Shown here piece by piece: positions 1-12,298 of a stretch of DNA of 64,000 nt (positions are counted from its first letter, which is position 1; each line of letters begins with the position of its first letter). A program made the translations under genes and the position numbers. The notes beneath the pieces are model-generated. The model did no database searches, had not been told where the DNA came from, and saw only the letters and a list, made by a program, of their open reading frames with translations. The DNA lies in contig NC_092651.1 in NCBI RefSeq assembly GCF_032118995.1, positions 25,528,349 to 25,592,348 of the forward strand. Reading direction: 5' to 3'. The DNA comes from Asterias amurensis. Lineage: Eukaryota; Echinodermata; Asteroidea; Forcipulatida; Asteriidae.

Positions 1-94
1 TAAGCGTAATTGTATTTCACAGGTAAGCAAGAAAATTAGGCGGCCAGCTTGGGCATTCACCATGGGTTTGCATTGTGACGCCATTCTTTTTCCG

Positions 95-222
95 TGCAGT
101 ATTCAAAGAGTTCAAAGAGGCCCTCAAAACCCACTTTTTCACAGTTGCTTTTCATTAATTTTGCGTTTCTTCCTTGCGCCATGAGCATCACTATATAAGT
201 GTTCTAATTATTATTATTATTA
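95..222 (+). repeat. LINE (CR1/L2-type) 3' end fragment
   Basis: A short open stretch reads VFKEFKEALKTHFFTVAFH and then stops. This resembles the C-terminus of CR1/L2 reverse transcriptases. An untranslated tail with an 'atataagtg' motif and a short ATT repeat follows. It lies in the last visible UMPS intron. Confidence 0.5.
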
Positions 223-413
223 GCAGAACTATGAAATAGAAATTGTAAGAGTTGAGAAAGAGGTTTTTTCAGCCGATGCCATCTCAGAAATCATACAGTA
301 AGTACAAAATTAGCTGTCAGGCAGCTCTATGAATTTTGGCCCTGATGAGTTTAATCAAGTGGGTCGATACCAACACTCTTGTGAACTATAAGACCCAGTG
401 CTCACTATTTTAC

Positions 414-3400
414 CTGATAGATCCCTCGTCCAACGATGATGATGTCACTTCCTTGCTGTCCGATGACCTTCTCAGGGGTCAAGTATTGCTGACCTAATGA
501 ATCAGTGCCCTCTGCCAATTTGACCCCTAAGATTGACAAAAAGTAAACAAGATCAAAATAAAGCTACAGTACAAACACGCTTCATCTCAGCAAACAAAAT
601 GAGACTTTCACAACCAGAATAGAGATATTGACAAAACAGGGAGACCAACAGCATACGGCTAGATAGCTCAGTTGATAGAGCTAAGTACTAAGTAATAAAC
701 CACCAAAGGGAAACGGACTGAGTTATTTTAATGAATTCAATTCAATTCAATTTAAATTATTTTCACAAAACATTTCCACAATATTATAGAACTACATTGT
801 AATACATACATGTATATATAAAGTACAGAAAAAGAATAAACTGGCGGGAAGTGCGTGGAGGCAAGGCCCAAAATTAGCCAGGTAGCTTTAATATTAAGGG
901 TTGAACGAAGGAAAAATTGAAATGAGTGGGACATGAACATGCCACCTACGAATAAGAGAAACTTCATCATTGAAGAGGAAAAATTACCAACAAACCTGGT
1001 GTCATGTGAATAAATCTTGGATCAGACGACAATCCTGAGGTGCATATGAATCCTATCACAAAGTCTGCATGATCCTCCGCCATCTTTATAGTTGCTATGA
1101 AAACAGAAGTGTAAATTAAGTCAGACAAAATTACCTTTTGGAAGCCTTCTCAGAGCTCGAATTGGGTGTGAAAATCAACAAGACCGCAGAACTTGTTGCT
1201 CAAAACTTTTACCGAGACCAGAATCAAAAAAGAGAAAACACTTTCCAAACTCACTGTTTAAAGGCAGTGGACACTATTGGTAATTCTCAAATAGTTGGTA
1301 GCATAAAAAACGTACTTGGTAACGAGCAATGGAGAGCTGTTGATAGTATAAAACATTGTGAGAAACGGCTCCCTCTGAAGTAGCGTAGTTTTTAAGAATG
1401 ATGTAATTTCTCACTAAAATATTTGAATTGAATAAGAGACCTCAGTTGAGCATCTGATACTGCACACAACTTGTGCGACAAGAGTCTTTTTTCTTCCATT
1501 ATTCTCTCGCAACTTTTAGACGACCAATTGAGTTCAAATTTTCACAGGTTTTTTATTTTATGCATGTTGAGATACACAAAGTGAGAAGACTGGTCTTTGA
1601 CAATTACCAAAGGTGTTGAGTGCCTTTAACTTGTAAACTTGATTTATATACTGAACAAGCACTAACACTGTCACTAACAGAATATTTAAATATCATTTGT
1701 CACTTGGGTACTTTAAAGGGTCTATGTACTTTTTGAAGGACAAAAAACACAATGTCCACAGATTTACATTAAAACTTACACAGTTTGAAAATAATAATCG
1801 TAGAAAGCTTCCCTGAAAATATTACTTGTGCTGATTTAGTTTTTGAGAAATGAGTAAAACGATGTCATAAAAATAATTTTCGCGTCAGTGATCATGAGAC
1901 GAAAATTATTATAGCATGTAAAAACATATTTTCATGACATTGTTTTACTCATTTTTCCAAAACTACAGCACCTCAGCATCTAATATTTTCAGATACGCTT
2001 TATACTATCATTATCTTCAAACGGTGTAAGTTTAATGTAAATCTGTGAACATTGTGTATTGTGTTACAAAAAGTACCAAAATCTTTTAATACTTGGACAG
2101 AATTGAAAATATTTTTAAGAATAAAAGACGATTTTTGAACATAATTTGTTAAATTTTTTGAACAATATTATTCAATCGAAAAACACAAGTCCGCCGGCCT
2201 TGTCAGTTCATAAATTTACTGGGCCGACATCTAAATTTACTGGACTTGGGCATAATGGTCCAGTGCAATTATAAGGCCCTGGATTTGAATGAAAAATGCT
2301 AAAGTCTACAAAAGAGGGGTTTGGCATACATTCCATTTAATATTATGGCGTGAAAAATGCAATGGAACAATTTTCATTTATAAAGACTGTTTAAAATTGG
2401 CAGAGAAAAGTTTTTGAACTAGCAAACTTTTGGCCCATGACATCAACATTTATTATCTTTATGAATCTTAAAAATCTTTTGTACCTTTTGTATATTCGCC
2501 AGTCGCAAGGTTCCCGGATGAACTCATCTGCCCAAGTAGAAGACACGCCCTCCCTTTGGCCCCGCCCACTTCTTTCAGCCCCTGTATAACTCCAGGTCCT
2601 GGTACCGCATGAGCGTTAGTAATATGCGCCCAGTCGGCAATTTTGTAGAGTCCGGAACCATACTGGTATTTGACAGTGTTGCCAATGTCTGCAAACTTCC
2701 TAAACGTAGAGCACAACAACAGAGTAATTTTAACCCAGGTATGGAATGCCAATACTGAAAAATGTGTTCATCTTTTTGATTTGATACCCAGGACCCAATT
2801 TCATAAAGCCTGTAACATGGTTCAGCTCCACCCTACATACACGATCTCTTGACACCCCGTATAACTAGACAGGTCTAAGATCTATCAGCAATACGCTCCA
2901 TGTTCCTTGAACTCGCCTGCTCCGACATAGCACCAAGACTCTGGAACTCACTTCCGGAATACCTCAGACAAATACACAACATCACTCTCTTCCTGCAGAA
3001 ACTCAAAACACACTTGTTCTTGCTTGCTTTCCAACATCTTGACAAAACTTGACCGGCGCCTTTGAATGTTTCTCTTTCTCAGTAAAGTGCGCGTTATAAA
3101 TGCTGTAGTTTATTATAGTTTATAACTTGCTTACCACAAACAAATTTTGCAAAAAAAAGCTAGGTAACCAGCCACAACACCATAGAATTACCATTGCTGC
3201 AACTGGTACCCCACTCATTTCTTGCTTAGCCAGGAAATTTGCCGTGCAGGATTTTTGTGCTTGAACAGCTCTATGAAATTTGGCCCAGGTACACATGTCT
3301 TCATGTACATGTCGTTGTTTAAATTAGCACAACGCTGTTTACACACAATGACACCCAAATGGCGCAAACAAGATTATTGTGATGATTGGTCAGGTTGATT

Positions 3401-6400
3401 GGACCAATAGAAACTCAAGATTTCGAGAACCCAGAGCGCTGAGAGCTAACCTGTCTTCAAATATGAGGAAGTTGTGTTTGTCAGCCAGCGCCGTTAACGA
3501 TGAGACAAACTCTGCCGAGAAATCCTCAAGGATGTCAACATGCGTCTTCAGGAGGCAAATATGAGGACCGACTTTGTCTGCAAACTGAAAACATTTGTGC
3601 AAGATGAAGGATTAATAAATCAAAAGGTATATCGCTCCATCTTTTAAAATCTACAGACCGGTCTTCTGTCTTTATGTTAATAATAATAACAATAATCAAA
3701 ATAATTGTAGTACTCGGGGGTCGAAATTTCCACTAGCCCGCTAGCCCGGGACTACCAGATTTACAGCAGGGCTACCCATTTTTTCAGTTTGATAGCCTGG
3801 CAGGATAGTGGAAAAATTAATGTAAAAATCAATATTACAAACAATAATGAACTGTGCTAATGGTTTGTAAAATTAAATACTTTCGATGACCAATTTGTGC
3901 CATGACTCAAGCATGTCAGGATGTAATGTGTTTTTCGAGCTACCAAAATCTAATCAGGGCTACCAAAAATTCTTGGTTACTAGCCCTGCTGACTACCATG
4001 AAAATACACTTAATTTTGACCCCTGAACCAATATTTATAAAGTGGCCTAATCATGCAGGTATGCTCTAGAGTGCTGAACACAGTTATACAAAGGAATTGG
4101 CACTGGTTAAACACTAAAACTAAATGGACAAATTATACCAGCCAGGCTCCTAGTGGATGATACCCTTGTTTACATCCTTACAGACTGTAAAGAGGGTAAC
4201 CCTGTTTCAGCCCCAGGAGTAGGTGGCACTGTGCCCCTGGTGGCAGTTGATTTATTTTGTTATTATTTTTAATTGGTTTATTGTTAAAAACACATTGCAG
4301 CCGAAGGCTGAATTACATGCAATTTACAAAGATAAATACAATATTAAAACTCAGGCAGTCAGAGACAAAGTTTTACAAGAAAGCACACTTAGACTAACAG
4401 TCCTTAAAAGAAGATAATGAAAAAATTATTAATTAAATTTGGGTGAACCTCCAAAAAATTGATTGGTTGATACAAAACGAGACATAAGATCCAATGGTGG
4501 ACTGAGAGGACAATATTGCACTACTTTTTATTTAGTAACCCAATCATGTAAGGCAGAGGGCTTGTCCAGAATCTGGTAGTGCGACCTCTGTACAGTTTGA
4601 ACTTAGGTTGATTTCTGAGCGACAGCTCTCACCTTGAAGTGGCCTTCCCTGGCATTGTGATGTTAAGCAATCTCTCATTAAAAAAAAAAATTTAAAAAAT
4701 TTACTAGCTACAAAATAAAATTTCCGGGCATAACTACTAGCATTAAGCTATATATTCACAACTTTCTAGAGTTTCAAAACAAATTTCAAACATATATCGT
4801 AATCCAGGACCAACCTCAAGAACTTTCTGGCAAGATGTGAGGTCTGCTGAGAAGGCAAGGTTGGTTTTCTTGGTGGCCATGATGGAGAAGAGTTGCTTAA
4901 CAACAGGATGTTGACATAACTCAGCACGATTCTCATACGTCAGTTGCTATAACAAAAAAAGGCAACATAAATTTGATAACAGATAAACAGATAACAGAAT
5001 TGCAACGTGTTCCTTTAATGTTTTTAAGAGTTTTAAGAGTTTTATCCTTTATGTATAAATTATTTGTATTTTTGTATTTTTATGTGAATTGCCAAATAAA
5101 TAATAATAATAATAATAATTTAAAACTTTGTTTGGGGCTTGAATACCGAGTCTTCAGAGGGTGAAGACCGAGGGTGTTTTTCCTTTCATTATTATCTCGC
5201 AACTCCGACGACCAATCAAGCTCAAATTTTCACATGTTTGTTGTTATTTTATGTATTGGTTAAGATACACCAAGTGAATAGACTGGTCTATCCCTATGAC
5301 AATTACCAATAGTGTCCAGTGTCTTTAAGAAATAACTGTCAAAATTTCTAGTATGGGAGTAACCTGATGAATATTTTATTTTTCCCGTCACTGCAGCGAC
5401 TGAGAAATCCTACCATGCGAGGTTTCTTGGCTGCTGCTGGTTGTACTTGGGTCGTGGTACTTGCACCATTTGTGAAAGTATTGTCAACAATAAACTGCTC
5501 TGTCTCGTCCACGACACTGGAGCTGATTTTCCCATGATGGTTTAAGACCTGAAGCACCTTAGGGAGGGTTATAACACTGAAAGAAAAATGAAGACCAAAA
5601 ATATCAGGCAAAAAGTATGTATAAAATAAATTTTGCAATGCAAATTGGGTTCGCACACTTTACATGTGTAATACAAAGGTAGGGCATGTATGTGCAGTAA
5701 ATTTAAAATCCATTTCCAATCGTTCAATCCTTTTTGGCTTGAATTTTACTTTAATGCACCTGTGGAAAAACATTGCCAAAATACGCCTCGAGAATTCAAA
5801 ATCAGTGTCACAGTAGCGATTATTTGAAGTGCGATTAGTCGAGTAGTAAATTTCACTAGTCGCCCAAGCCCAACCAACATTAGGGCTAGATAGCTCAGTT
5901 GGTAGAGCAGACACATTAATCTGGAGGTTGCGGGTTAAAGACCGCCTCTGGTCAATTTTTCCTTGCTCAACCAAAATTACAAATATTTTTTATGAGACAA
6001 GCCCTGGAGTTTCCAACGGTACCTTTGTAAGTTGATTCCTTGTTGTTTTAGCCTGCCGTTTCCACCCTGGCCTCGATCAAGTAGCACCACTGCATCACGT
6101 ACTTTCATACCAACAGCTTCTAAAGACTAGTCAGATAAATAATGTAAAAAAACGTTTGCTATTGTTATCAGAATTACATTTTTTAATATAAAGTTATTGA
6201 ATAGGAAACACAACAAATGTTCTGCTTTACATGTGGTTAGAAGACAACCCCAAACGGGTAGGGACTGAGCGTATACGTAGCGATCCACACAAATAAGCCT
6301 CAAAGTTGCGGTGTTATCCTTTAACTTACACAGCCGGCCAGTTTGTGGTGTAAAGAATTTGACTCTACAAGTTGATGTGCCGTGTTAGTTCTTAAGGTAA

Positions 6401-8865
6401 AGTAAGGAATTCAATTTCAAGGCATTGTGTGGATCATTATTCTACTTTTAAAATATCTTTCTAATGCATTTTACGACAAAAGATTTCAATCACTTTTTCA
6501 GGCAACATGTCCCATTAAAGCCAGTGGCAATAATTTTATCTAAATGAAAAAACAAATGGCAAAATTTGAAAGTTTACATAGTCAAAACAAAATTTATGAA
6601 GACTGTGTCTCTTGTGGGAAAGCTATTTGGTCCTAGATAAAAGTAGGAACATTTTATCAAGTAAAATGGCTGACATACAATGCACATGGTTGGTTGTAGG
6701 AGTTAATATATTTAATATATAGTTTATATTTTCTCTTTTTACCGCTACCTTGGTTTAAAGCCATTATACACTTTCGGTACAGAAAAAGAAGAAAAAAAAA
6801 GTTCACAGATTTACAAATAATTTACAGGGTTTACAGAAGGTAATGGTGAAAGACTTCTCTTGAAATATTGTTCCATGAAATGCTTTACTTTTTGAAAAAA
6901 CATTAAACCAAATCAATTCTCGATAGCGAGAATTACAGATTTATTTTAAACACATGTCATGACACGGCGAAACGCTCAGAAACAAGAGTGGGTTTTCCCG
7001 TTATTTTCTCCCGACTCCGACGACCGATTGAGCCTAAATTTTCACAGGTTTGTTATTTTATATATAAGTTATGATACACGAAGTGTGGGATTTGGACAAT
7101 ACTGTTTACCGAAAGTGTATAATGGCTTCAACCATTTCAGGCATATTGGAAATGGATTTTAATATTTTGTTTATGGTTAAAGGCAGTGGACACTATTAGT
7201 AATTACTTAAAATAATTATTAGAATGAAACCTCACTTGGTAATGAGTAATGGGGAGAGGTTGATGGTATAAAACATTGCGAAAAACGGCTCCCTCTGAAG
7301 TTCCATAGTTTTTGAGAAAGAAGAAATTTTACATGAATTTGATTTTGAGACATAGTTTTTGAGAAAGAAGTAATTTTACATGAATTTGATTTTGAGACCT
7401 AAAATTAATTTAGAAATTGAGGTCTCGAAATCAAGCATCTGAAAGCACACAAATTCGTGTGACAAGGGTGTTTTTTCTTTCATTTTTATCTTGCAACTTA
7501 GATGACTGATTGAGATCAAATTTTTACAGGTTTGTTTTTTATGCATATGTTGAGATACACCAAGTAAGAAAACTGGTCTTTGACAATTACCAATAGTATA
7601 CACTGCCTTGAAGAATAGGGGTGAAAGTTTGCTGATAATTGACAAACTAACCGTACCTGAGCAGTTTCATATACACTCCCACCAGTCGTCACAACATCCT
7701 CAATAATTAGACAATAATCTCCCTGCTGGAAAGCGCCCTCTATCATCTTTTTTGTGCCGTAGTCCTTGGCCTCTTTGCGTCTGATCACCATTGGCTTCTT
7801 GTGATTTACAGCTATCAGCTGTGAGGAAGGAAAGTTTTGGAATGGGAAATGGCTTTAATGAGGAGAAATGGACTGGATACTTTTAAACTTTAGGTGGTAG
7901 CAGACAGGTCAGAAGTTTTTCTTTCCGACATGCACTTCTAACTTAGGGTAGGGCCGAAGACTTGTTTTGTTTAACTTTTGGTAAACATACACTGGTTTTC
8001 GTTAGGACAACCAAATGGTGACCTCCATTGTTTAAAGGGATTACTGAAGAGTGAAGACTTGGAAATGGGTTTTAATTATTTCTTTCAAGAAAACACTTTC
8101 CTTTGAGAGGATTTTTTACCTCCTTCCGATCTTTCAGTGTCAACAAGGTGGTACTTTGAATAAATTGGGGAGGGGGGGGGGTCATTGTTTGCAGATATCA
8201 CATGGTGAGACACTGTACTAGAGCAATATTAGAGAGCCTGAGGTATTGGTTTGGTTCTAGTTGCCTAAGTGTGAAATTTCAAGTATATTCCTAGTAAGTT
8301 AAGCCCGGTTCATAATAATAAATAATGCTTATTTATATAGCGCCTTACATCCATGACTGGACCACAAGGCGCTGTACACATTAAAGATAGCTGCAAAAAA
8401 GAGGCAGAAATAGCCAAAGAGCATAAAAGATTTCTAAGAATATAAACCACAAAAATGGACCAGCCAATAAGTAAAACCACAAACCGCAAAATTAAAAAAG
8501 TTATGGAAAAGCACTACTATAAAAAGATAAGTTTAACTTACAATGCTTTAAAAAGATGTCGATCAGAAAAGACAATGCAATAATATCATATCAGGGGTTC
8601 ATACTTCCTGCCAATGCGATACGAATTTTGATGTCACACAATCGCAATGAATATTTCAAAACAGATGGACTGTGCTCAATTCCTACGAAACATTCGCTGA
8701 GAAAACAGGACTGTGGCGTTAAAATTCGCTTCGCATTCACATTCGCAGGAAGTTAACTTACTGTTGCCAATGGAAGTGCTGTGTATGGCACCCCACAAAC
8801 CACTTTGAAATCTGCGCCACTCTTGATTGATGCCTCCCACAGAAGCTCAGCAACCTCTGCCTGCA

Positions 8866-8923
<58 letters not shown>

Positions 8924-10014
8924 GTAATAAGAGAAAGACTCTTGAGATCTAAGGCTACGGGACGTAGCCCGACTCGAGGAGTTACCGGCACAAAGGAAAA
9001 TGACATCTTTCTTTTGCATGCTGTGATAAAATGAAATAATAATAATAATAATAATAATGCATTTATAATGCGCCATCTATCTAGTGTATGGACTCTCACT
9101 CTTGACTTTCGGAACCGGCGCCCTTGAATGCATTTTCTTTGTCAGATTATGTGCGCTTTATAAGTGCTGTATATTATTAATGTACAAGACCCTATTCCGA
9201 GGCACAGAAAACTTTATTGTCCAAGAACAAAAGAGGGTTAGAAATTTGTTATTTAAAGGCGGGTATACTTAAAATGTCAAAGGGCAAGGCTATCCCAACC
9301 CATGCATAAAATAACAAACCTGGGCAAACTTGCTGCAAGAAAGTAAAGAAAAGATTAAATAAGCTGTTGAAAACAACTTTTAATCCTACCTCCATGTTCA
9401 AATGGACCTTTGATATTTTATAATGTGCGAGTATACTCCAGAGGAGGTTTCTGCACAGTGTAACGGAAGATGAGATGATTTTCGGATGCCCGCCTAGCTG
9501 ATTTTGTCGATATAGGCAGAATACTGCACTGTAAACCTTCTATAAACCCCTGTAAGTTATTTGAAAATCTGTGAACTTTTAGTGTTATTTTTTGTTCTGT
9601 TCAGAAAGTGTCCAATCGATCATTCGATGGCTTTATTAAGTTTAAAATGTTATGAATTACCTGTTGTCATGTTGACAGTTTTGTGTTGAAATTATTGACG
9701 ATTACAAATAACCAAAAGTTTTAAACAATATAAGTAAATAATAACTTTTTAAGTTAAACAAAAAGGTGCACCTAGCTAAAATAATTCAGATTAACCAAAT
9801 TGTTTTATTATTCACCACATTTATAACATTTAGGAAATACTGCCGCTCACATACCCCATTGAATACTTACCATTATTTCTGGGTAGGAAACCATGACTCT
9901 CAGATCAAAATACACGGGAGATTGTATGCCACTTTTCAAAGTGAACGACCCAAACTTCACAGCTTCGACATCAAACAACCTCAGTATCAACGAATCGAGA
10001 CGTGTGTCCGCCAT
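414..10014 (-). CDS. UMPS: Uridine 5'-monophosphate synthase (OPRT-ODC fusion), 3' end outside window
   Basis: Bifunctional cytosolic enzyme for the last two steps of de novo UMP synthesis: orotate phosphoribosyltransferase, then OMP decarboxylase. Ten coding exons on the minus strand, in transcript order: 10014-9871, 8860-8762, 7818-7657, 6126-6023, 5576-5414, 4946-4815, 3584-3451, 2699-2485, 1094-996, 526-414. All join in frame with GT/AG borders and give 455 residues; the usual length is about 480, so one last exon of about 25 codons lies left of base 1. The start ATG (10014-10012) opens [20 protein letters not shown], matching the family N-terminus. OPRT shows [13 protein letters not shown] and the PRPP loop [15 protein letters not shown] shows KTHVDIL and the catalytic [11 protein letters not shown], with the Arg codon split by an intron, then SDIIIVGRG. 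The reading frame is intact. A large palindrome begins about 240 bp upstream of the start. Introns carry MITEs and LINE tails. Confidence 0.96.
656..690 (+). repeat. tRNA-like SINE head remnant
   Basis: Contains 'ggctagatagctcagttg', the same A-box region as the fuller copies at 5884 and 34737, and then diverges. It is too short to be a tRNA gene. Confidence 0.4.
1262..1625. mobile_element. TTAA-flanked MITE, family 1
   Basis: Starts AGGCAGTGGACACTATTGG and ends with an inverted version, flanked by TTAA on both sides. TTAA duplications and a TTAAAGGRR-like edge are known for Kolobok/T2-type MITEs; piggyBac also uses TTAA. This family recurs at least ten times in the window. It contains no gene: short ORFs inside it recur in every copy as by-products. 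Confidence 0.8.
1717..2085. mobile_element. TTAA-flanked MITE, family 4
   Basis: Begins AGGGTCTATGTACTTTTTG, ends in a diverged inverted copy, and is flanked by TTAA. The interior is roughly palindromic around 1885-1915, so the whole element can fold back. Confidence 0.65.
2905..3118 (+). pseudogene. LINE reverse-transcriptase C-terminal fragment and 3' tail
   Basis: Translates in one frame to [20 protein letters not shown], then [13 protein letters not shown] and a stop. This is the conserved C-terminal motif of CR1/L2 reverse transcriptases. A 'gcgcgttataaatgctgtag' tail follows. It is 5'-truncated and lies in a UMPS intron. Confidence 0.7.
5160..5327. mobile_element. MITE family 1, truncated copy
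   Basis: Carries the family 1 right half, from the 'cattattatctcgcaactc' region to an end resembling 'aatagtgtccagtg' followed by TTTAA. The left half is missing. Confidence 0.6.
5884..5954 (+). repeat. Degenerate tRNA-like sequence (SINE head)
   Basis: Has the A-box 'tagctcagttggtagagc' and a weakened B-box 'gggttaaag'. It is related to the better copy at 34737. T-arm and anticodon-loop changes make a working tRNA unlikely. Confidence 0.55.
6275..6485. mobile_element. MITE family 2, partial copy
   Basis: Shares the family 2 interior, including 'gatccacacaaa', 'cgtgttagttc' and 'ggatcattattctactttta', but lacks both terminal repeats. Confidence 0.5.
6759..7127. mobile_element. TTAA-flanked MITE, family 3
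   Basis: Left edge TTAA then AGCCATTATACACTTTCGG; right edge is the inverse, ending in a TTAA degraded to TCAA. It is homologous to 25662-26022, where a clean TTAA duplication and an empty site can be seen. Confidence 0.7.
7181..7611. mobile_element. MITE family 1 copy
   Basis: TTAA at 7177-7180, then AGGCAGTGGACACTATTAG; the right end 'agtatacactgcct' has lost its TTAA. A stretch containing 'gaatttgattttgagac' occurs twice inside, making this copy longer than its relatives. Confidence 0.7.
8305..8470. repeat. Repeat with 'tatatagcgcc' motif
   Basis: Contains 'atttatatagcgccttac' and then 'aaggcgctgtacacatt'. The 'atatagcgc' box is typical of CR1/L2-type 3' ends and SINEs that copy them; another copy lies near 63665. 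No coding capacity is seen. Confidence 0.45.
8866..8929. repeat. (AAT)n microsatellite next to the UMPS exon 2 splice acceptor
   Basis: About 20 trinucleotide units. On the UMPS strand the repeat reads (ATT)n and runs to within a few bases of the AG preceding exon 8860-8762, so it takes the place of the usual pyrimidine tract. A smaller (AAT)n lies at 9036-9058. Confidence 0.9.
9068..9180 (+). repeat. LINE 3' tail fragment
   Basis: Contains 'cggcgcccttgaatg' and 'gcgctttataagtgctgta', the same tail as at 3050-3118, preceded by an (AAT)n run. Confidence 0.5.
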
Positions 10015-10648
10015 TTTTCTCAAATTCCAACCTCAGAAGTTCCACAGACGTATCAAAGAAAGTGAACTGGTACCGTCTGTAGTTTGCGGACGCCGACTGA
10101 AAACATAAGGGAAAATACATGTGGGGAACTACTGCGCGGTTCCCTACCATAATTGTAGTGTACAATGAGGGAATGGCGCCAAACTGTAGCGGGATCTGCC
10201 TACTAAACTCGTTTGTCAGTCAGTTCATTGCAAAATTTAGACTCGATTATGCGAGTGGCGGCCTTTCAATTCAGTCTACCCGCAGGTCACTAATTTGCTT
10301 TATATTATCTGCGGAGTATGCATAGTTTTCGTGCGTGACCTCTGTGTGAATATTAATTAGTCAAAAGGTCTTCTGGAATTCGGTCATTTTCACCTTTTCT
10401 GAAAAGTATCAACCAAAATAATGTACCAGTAAATAGAAACGAAGAGCATATCTGTCGTTATGTATAAAAAAATCGGTGCAACTCAAATTTTAAAAAGAAA
10501 AATTTTGTACGTAAAAAATGGCTTCAAAAACAGCAAGTCACAAAAACACGGCAAATTTTTTCGTTATGAATGTCGGCAACAGTCCCCAATTAGTATGTAT
10601 GGATAGATTATTTCATATTCTACCTGGAAATGTTACAAGCGAGACCGG

Positions 10649-10970
10649 ATCGTACCTAGTCCAGTCAGGATACAGCGATTTCCACCGTTAATCCAAAACT
10701 CCCATTACGAAAAAAAAATCAACTATAGACAGCGTGGTTTTCCTACACGGGTGATTGGCTGACGATGACATCGTCGACGAATATGGCAGCAAGCTGTTTT
10801 TCGTTGGTATGGTAAAAGCGCCTGTCTAAACCATGAGCTGAATGAGGATCAGCTCATTCATCCCATCCCATGGTATAGACCGTGGGCTCTTTTGTTATTA
10901 GTCGATGATGTCATCGTCAGCCAATCACCGCCAATCATCATCGCTGTTTCCTGACTGGACTAGGTACGAT
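10649..10970. mobile_element. Nested MITE with CCGG target duplication
   Basis: Terminal inverted repeats of about 30 bp starting ATCGTACCTAGTCCAGTCAG, flanked on both sides by CCGG (10645-10648 and 10971-10974). The opposite arm of the host palindrome has a single CCGG at 11599-11602, which serves as the empty site. A 4-bp duplication is compatible with several DNA-transposon groups, for example Chapaev-like. Confidence 0.75.
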
Positions 10971-11109
10971 CCGGTGTGGCGGCCTCAGCGCTCCGGCGGT
11001 CTCAGAGCTCCGGGTGACGTAACGGGAGATTTCGGCACACAGTAATCACGGTCTCAGATCTCTGGTGTGCCAAGCTCTCCGGGATGACGTAGCATGCTGT
11101 CGTTGCGGC

Positions 11110-11345
11110 CGTGAGTCCCCGTCCACCCCTCCCCCTACCGCCACGAATAAATCTTCGAGACCTGTTTTGTTATCGTACGAGTGCTTTTCCGCGGGGGCAA
11201 CCCAAAACCCTTTTCTGGCTTTCAGAAGAACCTTCTTTGTAATTCCAACTCCTCAAATACTTATTATAAACGTGATTACATTTCTCACAATACTGTCGCA
11301 TATGCTCCACTCGTTCACCACACGATATGGTGACTACTACGAGCT
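11110..11345 (-). pseudogene. Exon-like coding fragment inside a DNA element (copy 1, broken)
   Basis: On the minus strand the stretch reads SCGERVEHMRQYCEKCNHVY, then KYLRSWNYKEGSSESQKRVL, and meets a stop shortly after GCPRGKALVR. It matches the plus-strand ORF at 49069 with an in-frame 3-base difference. Function is not recognised. Confidence 0.5.
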
Positions 11346-12298
11346 ACCTGGAGTCGGGCAGCGCAGTAGTTGCGCAACCAGCAGTTCGCGCGCGGAGAGC
11401 ACCGCTGCATCTCGACTATCTCACCGCGTGGGACAATAAACGACTTGCTCCTAAGTCTACTACGAGAGTGTACTCGGCACGGCGCTAAAATCGACTACTT
11501 TCGCTTGGTGTGCGCAGCCAAGGCATGACGTAATACTACCGTATTTGGTAATCTGGAGCTCTGAGACCGCCGGAGCTCCGCCGAGCTAGACCGCCACACC
11601 GGTCTCGCTTTTAACATTTTCGGGAAGAATATGAAATAATCTATCCATAATTTTTATTTACTAATTGGCGACTGTTGCTGACATTCATAACGGGAAAATT
11701 TGCCGTGTTTTTGTGACTAAGTTGTTTTCTTTCTTTTTGAAGCCATTGTTTACGTACAACTTTGTAAAATTTGAGTTGCAACTATTTTTTCATACAAAAC
11801 GACAGATATACTCTTCATTTCAATGTACTTATACATTATTTCTGTCAATACTTTTCAGATAAGGCCGAAAAAGAATGAATTTCAGAAGCCCTTTGGACTA
11901 ATTATTATATTCCAACCCAGGTCACGCATGAAAAATCACGCCAACTCGTGCATGCAGATAAATCAAAAGGAAACTTATTACATCGAGTGACCTGCGGGTA
12001 GACTGCTTTTTGAAAAAATGGCCGTCAATGCTATTTCAGTGGGTGTGTTCGTTCCCTGTGTCGATCCCGCGGTGCTCACTCGGGTGAACCCCTGGCACCA
12101 GCTGAGAGCACACAAGTTAATTATGCAACAAGTGTTTTTTTCTTCTTTCATTATTCTCTTGCAAACTCGATGACCAATTGGGACAAAATTGTCTCAGGTT
12201 TGTTACGTGATGTATTTAAATGGAATACATCAGGTGGGGATACTGCTCTTTGACAATAAATATTTACCAATCTAGTCCATCACTATCCAGTTTATATA

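Larger units (their letters stand above)
10256..12028. mobile_element. 1.8-kb palindromic (long-TIR) element upstream of UMPS
   Basis: The left arm (about 10256-10648 and 10971-11010) and right arm (about 11575-12028) are imperfect inverted copies; for example 'gtctacccgcaggtcact' on the left recurs inverted near 12000. The arms match over roughly 400 bases with small indels. The interior (11010-11575) shares sequence with the elements at 14303-14797 and 47217-49400. A smaller MITE interrupts the left arm only. Whether this is one fold-back transposon or an inverted duplication cannot be decided by eye. Confidence 0.7.

Noticed and set aside
2468..2752. Separate 94-codon gene
   Set aside because: It is UMPS exon 8 (2699-2485) with intron read-through at both ends.
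6959..7162. Repeated small ORF with [18 protein letters not shown], also at 25854
   Set aside because: It lies wholly inside MITE family 3 and recurs with each copy, without selection signs.
11065..11439. 124-codon plus-strand ORF
   Set aside because: It is the shadow of the minus-strand exon-like fragment within a transposable element.
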